Assembly (NCBI GenBank): GCA_001972305.1
Contig: BDDD01000083.1
Span: 91,794-155,793 of the forward strand
DNA from: Cephalotus follicularis
Taxonomy: Eukaryota > Streptophyta > Magnoliopsida > Oxalidales > Cephalotaceae
Reading direction: 5' to 3'
DNA length: 64,000 nt
Shown here: positions 45,754-58,589 of the stretch, piece after piece
Position numbering within the stretch: the first letter of the stretch is position 1
Layout of the letters: the number at the start of each line of letters is the position of its first letter
Translations under genes and position numbers: made by a program
The notes under the pieces: model-generated
What the model saw: only the letters and a program-made list of their open reading frames with translations
The model's database searches: none
Told to the model about the DNA's origin: nothing

Positions 45754-46035
45754 AAACTAAAAACTAACTTAATGCAACTCTAAACTAATGGTAAAAACGT
45801 AGTTTTTTTTAAGGCCTAAATTAAACTAAATTATTAAAAACTTAAGCGGAAAATTAACTTCGCAAAATTGCGGTTTGCTTAAAGATTATGCAAATATTAT
45901 TAAAATTTGTTCTTAAAGCTTATGCAATTTCCTAATTAAACTAAGCTAACAAAGTAAACGGAAACATAAAAACAGATAAAACACAAATAAATACTACGAA
46001 TCAGTTGAATAAATTTAAACTAATTTAAAACGTTT

Positions 46036-46052
46036 CCCCGACAACGGTGCCA
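46036..46052 (-). other. E4 primer-binding site
   Basis: The minus strand reads TGGCACCGTTGTCGGGG a few bases from the 5' LTR. This is the Athila-type TGGCGCCGTTG primer site with one decayed CpG. Confidence 0.85.
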
Positions 46053-46058
46053 AAAACT

Positions 46059-47495
46059 TGTTCACGTGGAAAGAATGTTGATGTTTTAAAATTTATATTC
46101 GCAAGTGCACGGATCATGCAGTAACGGGTCGAATGCAGGGAAGCGTTAAACTAGTTGTAATTTATCCAACCTAAGCGAAGTATGCGAAATCAAGGTTTAA
46201 TTATGAAAACTACTCCTAATTATGTGAAATAAAATAAATAATCAAAACAGAAAATTAAGACTTCGAGAGTTAAAAACACTGAATTCGAAACACCAAGAAA
46301 TAAAGCATGCGATTTTAAAACGAATCAAAACAACGAATAAAAGTGAAGAAAATATATAATTAAGAAGCGGTTTTAGGGTATAGAAACTCACCGTAGATTG
46401 TATTGAACAATTCCATTTAATTGAATGATCATACCTTGATAACCAGCGGCAGCTAGGTCGATACGAAGTACAACGGTGATGACAAGACGTATGAGCAGAC
46501 ATGCTAGGTCTATACGAAGTACGGCAACTGTGGCAAGACGTATGAGTAGACATGCTAGGTCTATACGAAGTGTATTCGTTGTGACAAATCGTATGAGTGG
46601 ACTCCGTTGATTGAATTAAGCACCATTTATTCACCAACTTTCAGCTTCACTGATAAGATGTTTGTGGATTTTAATCAGCCAGACAAAGAGTGTGCGAAGG
46701 CAGAAATATTTGAAGAGAAAATCAAATGTTCAAGGATTTTTATTGATGGAATGGAAACAATAACAGTCTAAGCTTTGTTCTTCCCCAAAACCTTGAAGAG
46801 TTTAGCTACTAAACATTGTAAAATAAACTAAAATTGACAAAGAAGAAAATACGGTTTCTACCAGCCTCTCTACTGAATTTGGCCGTCCTTGTATTGTTTT
46901 TATACTACAAAACTGATTAAAAATGGATATAAATCAATCCTAGTTACAAAATCTGGCAAAAAATCTAACTTTCTATTTTTTCTGCAGAAGAAGACGTCGA
47001 CGCCTTTGGTTGGATATCGACGTGTTTTGTAAAAAATTGTCGTTTGCTGAGATGCATGTAATGGACATCGATCCCTATGATGAAAGACTTCGATGCGTTT
47101 TGATCCAAAATCTAGAGGTCGAACTTGCACAAAGACGTCGATCCGTTTGATGAAAGATGTCGATGTCTTTCTCATAGCATTTGAAGGTAGGTTGCAATCC
47201 CAGAAAGGACATCGATCCTCAAGAAAAGGCATCGATGCGTTTGCTACAAACCCAGAAAAGACATCGATCCCTATGAAAGACATCGACGCTTTTTACTCTG
47301 TTTCTGCAGAATTTGTCTATTCTTCAATCTCTACACTTTCAAGCTCCAATTTGCACAACTTTGGGTGGTATTCTTGCACTTTGGTCCTTTTGCTCTGGTA
47401 CCTGTAAATCAATATAACACAACTAAAGTAGTCTATTCCAAGCACAAAAATATCATCAATAAATCATTAAAAACAACACATTTTTATGCTAAACA
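46059..47495 (-). mobile_element. E4 5' LTR (1,437 bp)
   Basis: Colinear with 26918-28354. The 51-bp array is at 46452-46604, TATA at 46897-46904 and the motif block at 46994-47292. Confidence 0.93.
46994..47292 (+). repeat. CATCGACG-type motif block in E4 5' LTR
   Basis: GACGTCGACGCCTTTGG, ATATCGACGTGTTTTG, ACATCGATCCC, GACGTCGATCCGTTTG, GATGTCGATGTCTTTC, GCATCGATGCGTTTGC and ACATCGACGCTTTTTA. Where the two LTRs differ in a motif, the change is usually CG against CA or TG. Confidence 0.85.
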
Positions 47496-47500
47496 TCAAC

Positions 47501-48463
47501 CCAAACTAACGAACTCCTTTCCAAGGTGAAACCTTTAAAAGCACATATTCACCCGCTTTAAACTCCAAGTCCCTCCGATGTTTGTCTGCATAACTCTTCT
47601 GTCGGGATTGAGCTGCCTTCAATCTTTCCCTAACTATAGTAACTTTATCAGTGGTGATCTGAACTAGCTCGGGTCTCAATAACTCTTTCTCCTACCTCAT
47701 CCCAACACGTCTGAGCTCGACACTTCCTTCCATATAAAGCCTCAAACGGAGCCATCCGAATACTAGTGTGCCAACTGTTATTATAAGGAAACTACACCAA
47801 GCTCAAATACTCATCCCAGTTTCCAGTCCACTCTAAAGCACAAGACCTCAACCTGTCCTCTAAAGTCTGGATGGTCCTCTCAGACTGCCCATCTGTCTAT
47901 GGGTGGAAAGCTGTGCTGTAATTGAGCTGCATACCCCATGCCTTCTGAAACCCTTTCCAAAACTGTGAAGTGAAACGGGGATCCCTATCCGATACAATGG
48001 ATACAGGTGTCCCGTGAAGTCTCACTATCTCCTACTGGAAAACCTCCGCCAAACGATCCATAGAGAAATCCTCTCGAATAGCCAAGAAGTGAGATGATTT
48101 GGTCAATCGATCCACCACTACCCAAATAGCATTATTCCTCCTGAAAGTCCTTGGCAAACCCGTAACAAAATCCATGGCTATTCTCTCCCATTTCCATACT
48201 GGAATCTCCACGGGCTGTAACAATCCACTAGCTCGCTGGTGCTCAATCTTGACCCACTGACATACCAAACAGCTCCCAACAAACTCCGCAACATCCCTCT
48301 TCATTACATTCCACCAAAAATTCTTCTTCAAGTCTCTATACATTTTTGTAGAACCAGGATGTATAGAAAACGAAGAGTTGTGTGCCTCAGACAAAACGAC
48401 TTCTCTGATAATAGGATCAGCAGTCACACAGAACTGTCTACCCAACCAAATACTCATCAACAT
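47501..48463 (-). pseudogene. E2 integrase
   Basis: AHNSSFSIHPGSTKMY and GSCLVCQWVKIEHQ (zinc finger), RIAMDFVTGLP (Asp 1), [10 protein letters not shown] (Asp 2) and [14 protein letters not shown] (Glu). TAG stops replace Gln at 48032-48034 (FQ-EIVR) and 47897-47899 (HP-TDGQ). The frame is cut at 47500 by E4 within KVSPWKGVR. Confidence 0.9.
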
Positions 48464-49154
48464 TTTTGACTAAGGCCCATAACTCACCATCATCACTCTG
48501 GGCCGCCTTAATCCGAGATATAAGGGTAGGGTCAATATTCATACCATCCATAAAACCTTCCGAACCCCTAATAAACAAATTCAAATCCACCTGCTCCATA
48601 TCTGATATCAACTGCCGCTGAGTAAGCAAAGCCGCTACACTCCCATAACTCTTCCTACTAAGAGCATCAGCTACCACATTAGCCTTACCGGGGTGGTACT
48701 GAATATTAACATAGTAATCCTTCAAAAGCTCCAACCCCCTTCTCTGACACAAGTTCAGCTCCTTCCGAGTGAAAATGTACTTGAGACTCTTATGATCGGT
48801 AAAAACGTCACAAGTTTCTCCTTACAAATAGTGCCTCCAGATCTTCAATGCAAAAACAACTGCTGCCAACTCAAGATCATGTGTAGGGTAGTTCACTTCA
48901 TAAGGCTTAAGCTGCCTGGAAGCATAAGCTATAACATGACCATCCTGCATCAAAACACATCCCAAACCCTTCTTGGAAGCATCACTGTATATCTGGTATC
49001 CACCTGACCCAGATGGTAAACGAAGAATCGGTGCAGACACAAGACCATTCTTCAATTTCTCAAAGCTTGCCTCCCGTTCTTCATTCCACACAAACTTAGC
49101 TCCCTTTCTCATAAGCTGAGTTAATGGCAAGGCTATCGAGGAAAAGCCTTCCAC
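48438..49154 (-). pseudogene. E2 RNase H
   Basis: [32 protein letters not shown] and NVVADALSRK: all four acidic positions kept. A frame break near 48820 separates two open parts (49154-48822 and 48752-48438). The second extends into the linker before integrase. Confidence 0.9.
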
Positions 49155-49179
49155 AAACCGCCTATTTCAGCAGCCAAAC

Positions 49180-50604
49180 CCAAGAAACTCCTAACCTTTA
49201 TCACTGTGGTAGGTCTCGGCCATTTAGTAATAGCCTCAACCTTAGCAGGATCAACACTAATACCTTCCTCTGTAACCACGTGGCCCAAGAATGCCACCTA
49301 TTCATTCAGAATTCACACTTCAAAAACTTCGCATATAGCTGATTCTTCCTCAATATCCCCAGCACTATACGAAGCTGATCTTCATGTTCCTCCTTCGACT
49401 TGAAATACACCAGGATATCATCAATGAACACAATTACGAACCGATCCTAGAACTCATGAAACACCCGATTCATCAAATCCATGAAGACCGCTGGTGCATT
49501 GATAAGTCCGAACGACATCACCAGAAACTCGTAAGGCCTATACCGTGTGCGGAAAGCAGTCTTAGGTACGTCTTCTTCCTTTACCCGTACCTGATGATAT
49601 CCAGACCTCAAATTTATCATGGAAAAATACCGTGCACCTTGGAGTTGATCAAATAAGTCATCAATCCTACGCAAAGGTTATTTGTTCCTAATAGTAATCC
49701 GATTCAACTCTCTGTAGTCTATGCACAGCGTCATAGAACCGTCCTTCTTCTTCACAAACAGAACGGGAGCACCCCACGATGAAACACTCGGCCGGATAAA
49801 ACCCCGATCCAACAACTCTTGCAACTGCTCCTTCAGCTCTTGCAACTCAAGCGGTGCCATCCTATATGGTGCTCTTGATATAGGTCCCGCAACAGGAATG
49901 AGCTCGATGGTAAACTCCACTTCCCGTTGCGGTGGCAATCCCGGTAACTCCTCTGGAAACAAATTTGAAAACTCTCTAACCATTGGATAATCCTCAAGGA
50001 GAGGTTCATCCTTAGGGACATGTTTCAAAACAACTAAGAATCCCTCAGCGCTCTTGACCACCAACCTCTGATCCTTCAAAATCAAAATAATCTTAACGTT
50101 CTTCTTCAGTCGTGAACCCTGATAAATAAAATCAGGTCGATCCACATCTCCGAATAAAATCCTCCGAGCGTGACAATCAATCGTATCTCGATGATGATCC
50201 AACCAGTCCATACCGAGAATCATATCAAAATCATGCATATCAATCGACAGAAGATCCGCCTCACAGATTTTATCATCGTACGAAACAGGACAATCACAGA
50301 AATACTCAGATATCATAACAGAAGTCCCCATAGGGGTCGAAAGAACCAGAACTGGATCCAAAGACTGAGAAGGCATCCCAAGATGCTGAACAAAAGATCT
50401 CAATACCACAGAGTGAGTCGATCCAGTATCATACAATACATAAGCCTTACTATTACCAACAGAAATAAAATCCGAAACTGTACCTGGAGCATTAGTTTCC
50501 TGATGAGTCATCAAAGCGAAGACTCTGCCTCCCACATTGCGTTGACCAGCATGAGCACTATTTCCTCTCCTCTCCTTTGAATGAGGATCAGGACAATCCT
50601 TCAC
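49180..50604 (-). pseudogene. E2 protease and reverse transcriptase
   Basis: A 308-codon open stretch (50604-49678). The protease carries [13 protein letters not shown] and DMILGMDWL. The start of reverse transcriptase reads [34 protein letters not shown] and [10 protein letters not shown] stop at 49678 is followed by [31 protein letters not shown] and FIDDILVY (active site, about 49410), with further breaks at about 49445 and 49180. Confidence 0.9.
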
Positions 50605-51686
50605 AAATTGACCCGTATTACCACATACGAAGCAGGCCCCATTGGCCTTATAACAGGTTCCAACTGGATGATGCCTACCACATATGTCACATCGAGCAAT
50701 TTGAACATTGGGGTTACCCCCACCCGCAGCACCCTGAACATTTCTCTAATCATTACTCGGCTGTCTATGTTGTCCTCCATCCTTATTCTGATTGTGATCC
50801 TTCTTGTGTTGATTGCCATTTCGGCCCTTATTCCAGGAACTGCCTTGCCCCTTGTTCTGATGTCCAGAATCTTGATCATTCTATTACATTTCTTGTCCCC
50901 CTCCTGGCGTGCTGCCTGGAAATCCAATCTCTCAATCTCGATATTCTTTGCAGCATTTGCAACCTCCGACACATCAGCAAATTTGGAATTTATCAGCTTT
51001 CCTCTGAGTTGGTAATGCAACTTCCATTTGAATTTCTTACCTTGCTCTAATGTTGACCCCACCACGGATCCTGCAAAGCCCACCAATCTGGTGAATCAGG
51101 CTAAAAACTCAGTAACTGATTCACCATCCTTGTGCTTTGTGTTGACAAACTCCCTTGCATAAGCCTCCTTGTCAGCAATGGGAAAATACTACTGATAGAA
51201 GACTTTACGAAACTCAGACCATGACAAAGCATCAATATAACCTCCACCATTAGCCAACCTCAATGTCTTCCACCACTTTTGAGCGTCTCCTTCTAGCTTG
51301 TAAGTAGCCAACCTTACTTTCTGCTTATCGTCACATCCCAGCACATAAAAAATTTTCTCCATGTGCGTAATCCAGTGTTCAACCTCCACATGTGTCAGGG
51401 CTGAACTAAAAGACTGCGGCCTCTGCTTCTGGAACCGCTTAAGCCAGACATATACAGGAATGTCAGGCCGGTCCCCAGCTTCCCTACCAATCTGAACATC
51501 AGCCGGTGCATTCTCTTCGGAAACTTGCTCCTTACGACCTTGTCCCGGACTCTGTTGGTGCATCACTCGATTTACCTCTTGAAAAACTGCCTGTCATACC
51601 AACTCTTCCACATAAGGCTCATTTCTGACCTCTTCCTGAGCCCCAGCTGGTGCAGTTCTCTGAGGGGTGTTCCTTGTTCGTACCAT
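50580..51686 (-). pseudogene. E2 gag
   Basis: The start MVRTRNTPQR is at 51686, 154 bases after the primer site. The core has HVEVEHWITHMEKIF, KVRLATYKLEGDAQKWW and WSEFRKVFY, then KDGESVTEFLA-FTRL, and a frameshift before two knuckles. [13 protein letters not shown] is present; the second, [14 protein letters not shown], has Gln for His. Stops at about 51594 and 51189 break it. Confidence 0.87.
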
Positions 51687-51839
51687 TTATGAAAAGACAG
51701 CGAAAAATGAAATATCAAAAGGAAACAAAAAACGAAACAAAAGACATATCAAAATAACCATAACGAAATATCCCTAACCCAAAGTCTACCCAATCTCACA
51801 GGTCAAACCTAGTTAGGTCTTCTAAGGAACAAAACCTAT

Positions 51840-51851
51840 GCTCTGATACCA
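51840..51851 (-). other. E2 primer-binding site (tRNA-Met type)
   Basis: The minus strand reads TGGTATCAGAGC, five bases from the LTR end at 51857. Confidence 0.92.
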
Positions 51852-51856
51852 CAATC

Positions 51857-54544
51857 TATAACACCCCCGAAGGTGGGAGCCCTTACAGGTCATAATACAA
51901 AACACATTCTAAACATAAACTCAAAGCATAATCTTATTTTTATTCAAAATACGTGGTGGTCTAAAACATAATCCAACAACATATCATAATCTGAAAACAT
52001 AGTCTGAAAAATTTTAACATAAACTAGAATCATAATCCGAAATCATAATCTAAAAAGCATCAAATTGTTCAAAAGATTGGCCCTAACATGACTATATGAC
52101 AACAGAAACATAATAGGATCAAACTCCTAGATGATCCTCACACATAGGTAGACGCCTCTCATCATACATTGCCCCGATGCTCCTGATAACCTGCCACATG
52201 GAACAAAAAGCGGGGCTGAGCAAACCTCAGTACGGATATCGAAAGTAAAAACCGTAAACAATAATTTTAAAAGAAAGTAAGATTTCATAATAAAGTCAAA
52301 ATAGAAATCTTAAGCAATAGTCAGTTTAAACATTCTTTATAAATCACCTCAGAATTTTTGTATGAACCAACTCCATAACTTTCAAAACATAAAGCATACC
52401 TTTCAAAACATATAGTTCCATACTGAGTATCATAACATATTACATATCGGAACACATATAAGCTAGGGATTCGCGACGTCCACATGCCAGATAGAAATGA
52501 CGTGTATGGCACCACACAATGAGTTCTCATAACATAACATATCACATATTTCTAGGATCGATCAATACGCCTCTATCATAAGTACCGGATCCATAATCCT
52601 CCACATAGGATGTCATTACAAGAGAGACGCCGTGGACTAATCACACCACAATGGAAAGTGTAATGCCTCCGTGCCAAAGGGCATGCCTATGGTACGCCCC
52701 ATAGGTGGGTACAAAAACTCAGTACTTCACCATTTCAAAAACATCAATTTAAAACACATATAAAAGGTTTTCCGAACATATCCAAAAATCGTTATCAAAC
52801 GATACAATTGCACATATTTTTATAATCAGAAATCAACTCATTTAATTTCACAATAAAATAGATGATCACATAAAATTTTGTAAACAAATCATAGCTGAAT
52901 TTAGAATGTCAGAAATATTCAATCACATAAAAATATCAAAGCTGACTTTATTTCCAAAACATATCAAAATCCGAAGCATAACAGAATTCATAAAACCAAA
53001 GGAATTTGACAAGGAAGGAATTATCCGTATTATGCGATCATATAAATAACTTATGAATTAATCGATAAACTTCTAAACTTCCCCTCGGTAGCACAATTAT
53101 CTATAAGATACAAAATCGTTCATATAAGGACTTTGAAATTAACTACGGACATTAAATCAGAATCTTAACGATGTTTAAAACAGACCCCAATTCGTCAGAA
53201 GAACAAACGAATAAGGAAATTTGAAAGCAGAAATTTTCTAGACTCACTAGCCGACTATAACAGAACTTCAGCCGACTGTTCAAGGCATGGCAGTCGACTA
53301 CACCACATGGCCAGCCGACAACACAAGCAGAACTGTAGCCAGCCGACTGGGACAGGGGTCCAGTCAACTGTGCAAGGCATAGCAGTCGACTGATCAATAA
53401 GGTAGCCAACTACACAATGCGTAACAGCCGACTGTTCCAAAAAACGGCCGACTGTACTGGGCGACAGAACACAGATATCTAACGATCCTATGCAATTTTC
53501 TGTCAGAAATCTGGATATCACATTACCAGAAGGCCAATACCATTTCAATAAGACCTTATATGGCATTAGAATAGTAAAAGAACACTGAACATAAGAGAGG
53601 TATACATACAGTGGCTATGCTTAAAGAGAGTGGTAAATTCTATTCAAGTGCATACATATATATATAGCCAGATTACTGTCGAATTACCAACTACCAGTTT
53701 TCAAAACCAGCAAGCAACCTATACAAGACGCCTAAAGACTTATTAACTGAGTCAAAAATGATAACAGAGCATAGTGTGGCAGGAATCAAAACAAAATTCT
53801 AATAGCATGTATAGATATGCAAACGGATTCATAACAAAACAGGACAAACAATCACAGCAAAACAAGAGAACTAACCTGCAATGGTGATACAGAAATCGTA
53901 GAAGAAATACAAGGATTTCCAAAGCTTACAACGGCTGATCAATAGGAAAAAGAGAAGGGAAAACACAAGGATTCAGCAGTCTATCTATGGAGTGTACAAC
54001 AAAACAAAACAATCTATAAACTGAATCATGAGGCACAAACCTGATTTTGATAAAGCAATTTGCACAAAGAACAAAATGAATTCCCAAGCTTGCAGGTTCT
54101 GTGATTCCGGGCGAAAGAGAAAGAGATGGCGCAAAACAGTGGACAATTGGCATACTTAAACAGAAAGGAAGAGACAATTCCGGGAGGGATAAATAAAGAG
54201 GGGGAGATTTATGGGGAAGTAGATGGAAAGAGGGAGAGAATCGGGTAGGATAGAGAGAAGGAAAGAGAGATGTACGGGATTGGGAGAGATATGGGAGAGA
54301 GAGAAGAATTAAATTAAAAAGATTTAGTTATAAATGTTTAAAATAAAAACTGATTTGATATAAGTTAAAAAAAATAAAATAAAATGATTCTTACATATGC
54401 CCATACACATACTAACATACCCAATAAGCCAAGGCTGGTATCAGTCAACCCAAAACACATAGACCAAAAATGAAATAGACAGACTACTTAACCAAAACAG
54501 ATTAAAAGCCCGAAAATATACACACGGACAAACATGGTATTATA
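51857..54544 (-). mobile_element. E2 5' LTR (2.69 kb)
   Basis: The plus strand runs TATAACACCCCC to ACATGGTATTATA; both ends carry one transition from TG..CA. It is about as long as the solo LTR at 11066 (2.8 kb) and shares the GTCGACTG block (53245-53465). Confidence 0.9.
53245..53465 (+). repeat. CAGTCGACTG motif block in E2 LTR
   Basis: About twelve copies: CTAGCCGACTA, CAGCCGACTGT, GCAGTCGACTAC, CCAGCCGACTGGG, CCAGTCAACTGT, GCAGTCGACTGA, TAGCCAACTA, CAGCCGACTGTT and CGGCCGACTGTA. Spacing is about 18-25 bases. Confidence 0.85.
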
Positions 54545-54559
54545 AATGCGGGAGGGGCG

Positions 54560-54960
54560 TTGGTTTCCCTAACGGCATTACCACGAACTCATAGTGTCCA
54601 TACTGCGACCTGAATGTCGTCTTTGGAATGTCTTCTACTCTAACTCTAAGTTGATGATATCTCGATCTCATATCCTACTTAGAGAATACTGAAGATCCCT
54701 TCAGATGATCAAATAGTTCATCAATATGCGGTAACAGATACTTGTTCTTAACAGTTACCTTATTGAGCTGCCGGTAATTAATACACATCCGTAATGATCC
54801 ATCCTTTTTCTTGACAAATAGGACTGGTGCTCCCCACGAGGATACACTTGGTCTAATAAAACCTTTATTGAGTAACTCCTGTAGTTGTACTTTCAATTCC
54901 TTTAATTCAGGAGGGGTCATCCGATAAGGAGTTCTCGATATTTTTGCTTTGTCCCTGGTA
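54560..54960 (-). pseudogene. E1 reverse transcriptase N-terminal half
   Basis: [51 protein letters not shown] and [14 protein letters not shown]. After a break come [20 protein letters not shown] and HYEFVVMP. It stops at the E2 target site; the continuation is at 20872. The conserved IDYR reads INYR. Confidence 0.88.
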
Positions 54961-55135
54961 GGAGATCTATAGTAAACTCCACATCTCTTTCAGGAGGTAA
55001 GGATGTTAGTTCCTCCAGAAACACATCCGAGTATTCACAAACAACCAGAACATCCTCCAACTTCGGTATCCATCTCCTGCCATCTATAACATGTTCCAGA
55101 TAAGCGTCACAACCCTGTCTCAGGACGATGTCAGT

Positions 55136-55597
55136 CTAAATAGAAGATATTGTTGGAGCTGACAGATGCTCTAAGGTTCCAATGAACTGGAACGGAGACT
55201 GGCTTCGCACATTGAAGGTTATAACCTTCCTGTTACAATCCATATAAGCATAGTGTGCCAACAACCAATCCATTCCAAGGATTACATCAAGATCACCCAT
55301 CGGGAACACTATAAGATATGTCAGAAGAATGTGACCGGAAACATCGATGGCACAAGACTTACACACCCACTTGGAGGTAACAGACTCTCCTAGTGGTGTG
55401 TTGACCTCTATCACAAAGGGTAAAGGCTCTGGCTCCACATTCATCTGACATATAAAGTATGACGCGATACATAAATGGGATGAGCCTGAATCTATAAGAG
55501 CCCGTGCCAAAAGCTGAGATGTATATACGATACCTCCAATCACTGAGGCTGATCTTGTTACAGCTTTCTGATCCATGTCATACACTATGCCTTGCAC
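55136..55597 (-). pseudogene. E1 aspartic protease
   Basis: A 153-codon open stretch with RALIDSGSSHLCI (catalytic DSG) and DVILGMDWLLAHYAYMDC. It belongs between the zinc knuckles and reverse transcriptase of E1. The region to 54960 has stops. Confidence 0.85.
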
Positions 55598-55636
55598 AGT
55601 AGGTGCTCATCCCATCGGATGCTTGCTACGATCTCC

Positions 55637-57007
55637 TCATGAACTGGTGCTAGGATGACCTTGTTGAAAACTTCCTTCCAATCGGGTCGAACCCTGCCCT
55701 TCCTGATCCCTTGGACTGAATCGGTTATGGGGACACTCGGTAGCCATATGATCCATAGCTCCACAATTCATACACCTACCATTGTTCCACCAACAATCAT
55801 CTAATGCATGGTTAGTGCGGCCACAATGCATGTAGGGCTTAATAAAATCATGACCGCAATCACCTGTAAGTCTAGCAGAACCTCCCTGCGATGTCTTCCT
55901 TCTCTGTTGCCTCCGTCGTGAGTCACGACCCTGTCTCCTTTGCTGAGAACCGCGAAATTATCCTCCGAATCTTGAGGGGCCTGTTAGACTACCAACGCTA
56001 TGGGGAGTCCCACCCTATTTTGGACTGCTACTATATCCAGATTTCTGGGATTTATTACTACTCCCAGAGCTTCTTCCCGAATATCTACCGGAAGGAACAA
56101 GGCTCCGACTGCCTACTTGGATCCTCAAGTTCTGTAACTCCTGAGCCACAACTTCAACCTCTCGAGCCCTGTTAGCCAATTCGAAGAAAGATCTCAAATG
56201 CAAGGGCACTAGTTTCTCCTAGATATCGGGTCGAAGCCCCCCAAGAAACTTCTTAGCCTTCATTGTTTCAGTGTTAACCATATATGGGACAATTCTTGAC
56301 AATTTGATAAACTTGGCTTCATATTGGGCTACTGACATATCTCCTAAGGTTAGGACTAGGAATTTAGTCTCTCTCTTGTCAACTTCAACTTTGGGATAGA
56401 ATCTTTCATTAAACTCTGATTTAAACACATCCCAAGAATATGCTATCACGAATGCTTCCCACTAGGATTCAATCATTCTCCACCAACGCTCCGCCTCACC
56501 TTGCAACATATATGTTACGAAAACAACCTTCTGCGAGTCTTAGCATTCCAAAACTCAGAAAATCTTCTCCAGCTGCATTAGCCATCTCTCAGCTGAAATG
56601 GCATCAGGGTCTCCTATAAAAGCTGGAGGGTTCAACTTCAAGAACCTGATCAAGGGGTCTTCTCGACTTATAGGCTGATCAACTGATCTTCTTGTTGCTT
56701 TAGCTCACATAGATGGTCTCGCAGCTGATGTCTGTTCTAGTGCTTCTGCTGCACGCCTACCTGGCCTTACAACAGGTGGTTGTTCTACTGCAGTCGCATG
56801 CTGTTGCATAAATTCATTCATCTGATTTATCATGGCACGCATTCTCCTCATAAAACCTCTGGGCTCCTCTCGGACAGGAGCAACAGCTTATGCTTCTTGA
56901 GCTACATTTACTTTTTCTTGTTCTTCAGCATCTCTATTCGCTCGGATGCATCTAGTCGATGGCCTGGCGCTTGCTCCTCGTGCAGTTCTACTTCGACGTC
57001 CTTCCAT
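55637..57007 (-). pseudogene. E1 gag
   Basis: The start MEGRRSRTARG is at 57007. It has a coil-like MRAMINQMNEFMQQ, core segments AERWLMQLEKIF, MLQGEAERWWRM, FKSEFNERFYPK and VAQYEAKFIKLSRIVPY, and LANRAREVE. A Ser/Gly/Arg-rich stretch and two knuckles (MHCGRTNHALDDC and CMNCGAMDHMATEC) follow. Stops occur near 56887, 56703, 56540, 56456, 56219 and 56012. It has the usual chromoviral gag layout. Confidence 0.87.
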
Positions 57008-57122
57008 ACTTTCTGCTTTACATAAAAGAAATGGGTCAATATCCACTTATTATATCCGCAATCAGTCATCAATGTTTACTCCACTTGCCAAGGGCCCTAT
57101 CTTGGCATATCCAGCATAGTAC

Positions 57123-57138
57123 GACTTTGATACAACAA
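57123..57138 (-). other. E1 primer-binding site, decayed
   Basis: The minus strand reads TTGTTGTATCAAAGTCGT next to the LTR end. It matches TGGTATCAGAGC with a few changes. Confidence 0.6.
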
Positions 57139-57140
57139 AT

Positions 57141-58542
57141 TGTAATGCCTCAAATAGTGGGACCGGTCCCATGGCCCGACACTTAGCATACCGTACACAT
57201 AACTATTTATTTTTATCCAAATTCCACTAAAATTTCAACTTCAACATCATAAATTCCAATTCAGAATAATGCATGCGGAGAAATCGTGAAATAACCCATG
57301 TGGATAGACCTAGATGCACACACATTGTTTATAACTGCACCACAAGTCGACAGGTCACATAATTATTTACAGCAACATTTATATAAAACTTCCTTACATA
57401 CACAAACTATCGACAGAACTGCATGGAAGAGGAGAACGCATTCTGCGACTAGCCTTTAGGTCGTTGTGATGCTCCACCTGAACCTGAACCATACCCATTC
57501 AGGGAATGGGTTAGTAACCCATGGTTGTGTAGGATACTATATGTAGAGATGCACATGCAAATGAGATGTAATAAAAACAAGGAAGATGCGTGCATGCCAT
57601 AAATATGGACTGTGTTGCACAACCCTCACGCAAATCCTGTAACAACCACAACAAGCATATATCATTCATCTTAGCTTCTCTATACAATGGGGCATACTAC
57701 TCATTCTAAATACAATAGGCACAGGAGTTGGTCTGGTTATTATGTGAGGTTTACCCTTAGGTTCACATGTCACGCGGAATTCACCCTTAGGTTCACCTGC
57801 ATGCAGAATTCACCCTTCCGTTCACCTGCCATGGTGAAATTTACCCTTAGGTTCACCTGCTCTAGAGGAATTCACTGTTAGGTTTCACCTACTAAGCGGG
57901 ATTCACCCATTGGTTCACCTACTAAGCAGGATTCACCCTGAGGTTCACCTGCCATGCGGAATTCACCCTTAAGTTCACATGCTATAACAGAATTCACCCT
58001 TTTTGGCTCACCTGTTGTGGACAGTCACTAAGTGGAATTCACTCTTAAGTTCACCTACTATAGGACATGTCACTAACAAGTCTATAAATATCAGATGGAG
58101 AAGGTGGTCTGTTATCAGTACTCCAATCACTAGTCTGCTGTACGCTATTTAGGCACTATATTACGCTGTAGCCATTGGGCGCTAGTCTTCTCTGTGCTTG
58201 AAAGGACTGGTCTAGTCTACAGAGGTGAGGGCTAGTCTTCTCGGCAGCCATATTCCACTTTCTCTCCCTTCTCTCGATTTTTCTAGAATGGGAGTGAGTG
58301 AGAATATAAAAAAATGTATCTCCCGGACGTCTCCCATCTTTTATAAATGTATAGAGAAGAATCCAGAACATCGTCCAGGCCATTACTCCTTCCAATATAG
58401 GTCATTTTCAACGCGTTGGGCCAACTCCTCTTCTTCCTCTCTTTACAGCCCAACCATTTCCTCAAGTCCAACCTCGGCCCATGTAAAGAAAGAACAACTT
58501 ACAAGGCCCAATATCATCATTTTCCAATATTATTTATTTATT

Positions 58543-58579
<37 letters not shown>

Positions 58580-58589
58580 TGGCATTACA
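57141..58589 (-). mobile_element. E1 5' LTR (1.45 kb, internally deleted)
   Basis: The plus strand runs TGTAATGCCTC to GGCATTACA. Compared with the 3' LTR it lacks about 750 or more bases at about 58255 (the join lies near CAGCCATATTCC). It keeps the 30-bp array (57745-58060), TATA (58338-58348) and a (TA)n run (58542-58576). Confidence 0.87.

Larger units (their letters stand above)
26913..47500 (-). mobile_element. E4: Athila-lineage gypsy element inserted in E2 pol
   Basis: LTRs of 1,437 bases each (26918-28354 and 46059-47495) are flanked by TCAAC (26913-26917 and 47496-47500). It reads on the minus strand: primer site, gag, protease, reverse transcriptase, RNase H, integrase (split by E5), a 3' non-coding region with a duplicated 113-base segment, a polypurine tract and the 3' LTR. 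Its own length is about 9.4 kb. No env-like frame is recognisable. The first 200 LTR bases differ at about 13 positions by eye, so it is older than E5. Confidence 0.93.
20874..54549 (-). mobile_element. E2: Tekay-like chromovirus inserted in E1
   Basis: It lies between flanks AATGT (20874-20878) and AATGC (54545-54549), a 5-bp target duplication with one change. It reads on the minus strand: right LTR 51857-54544, tRNA-Met primer site 51840-51851, gag, protease, reverse transcriptase, RNase H, integrase, and a 41-base pol tail at 26877-26917 beyond E4. Last is a truncated left LTR 20879-21758. E3 and E4 sit inside it, and a deletion joins E3 to the pol tail. Its LTR family is the same as the solo LTR at 11066. 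Confidence 0.87.
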
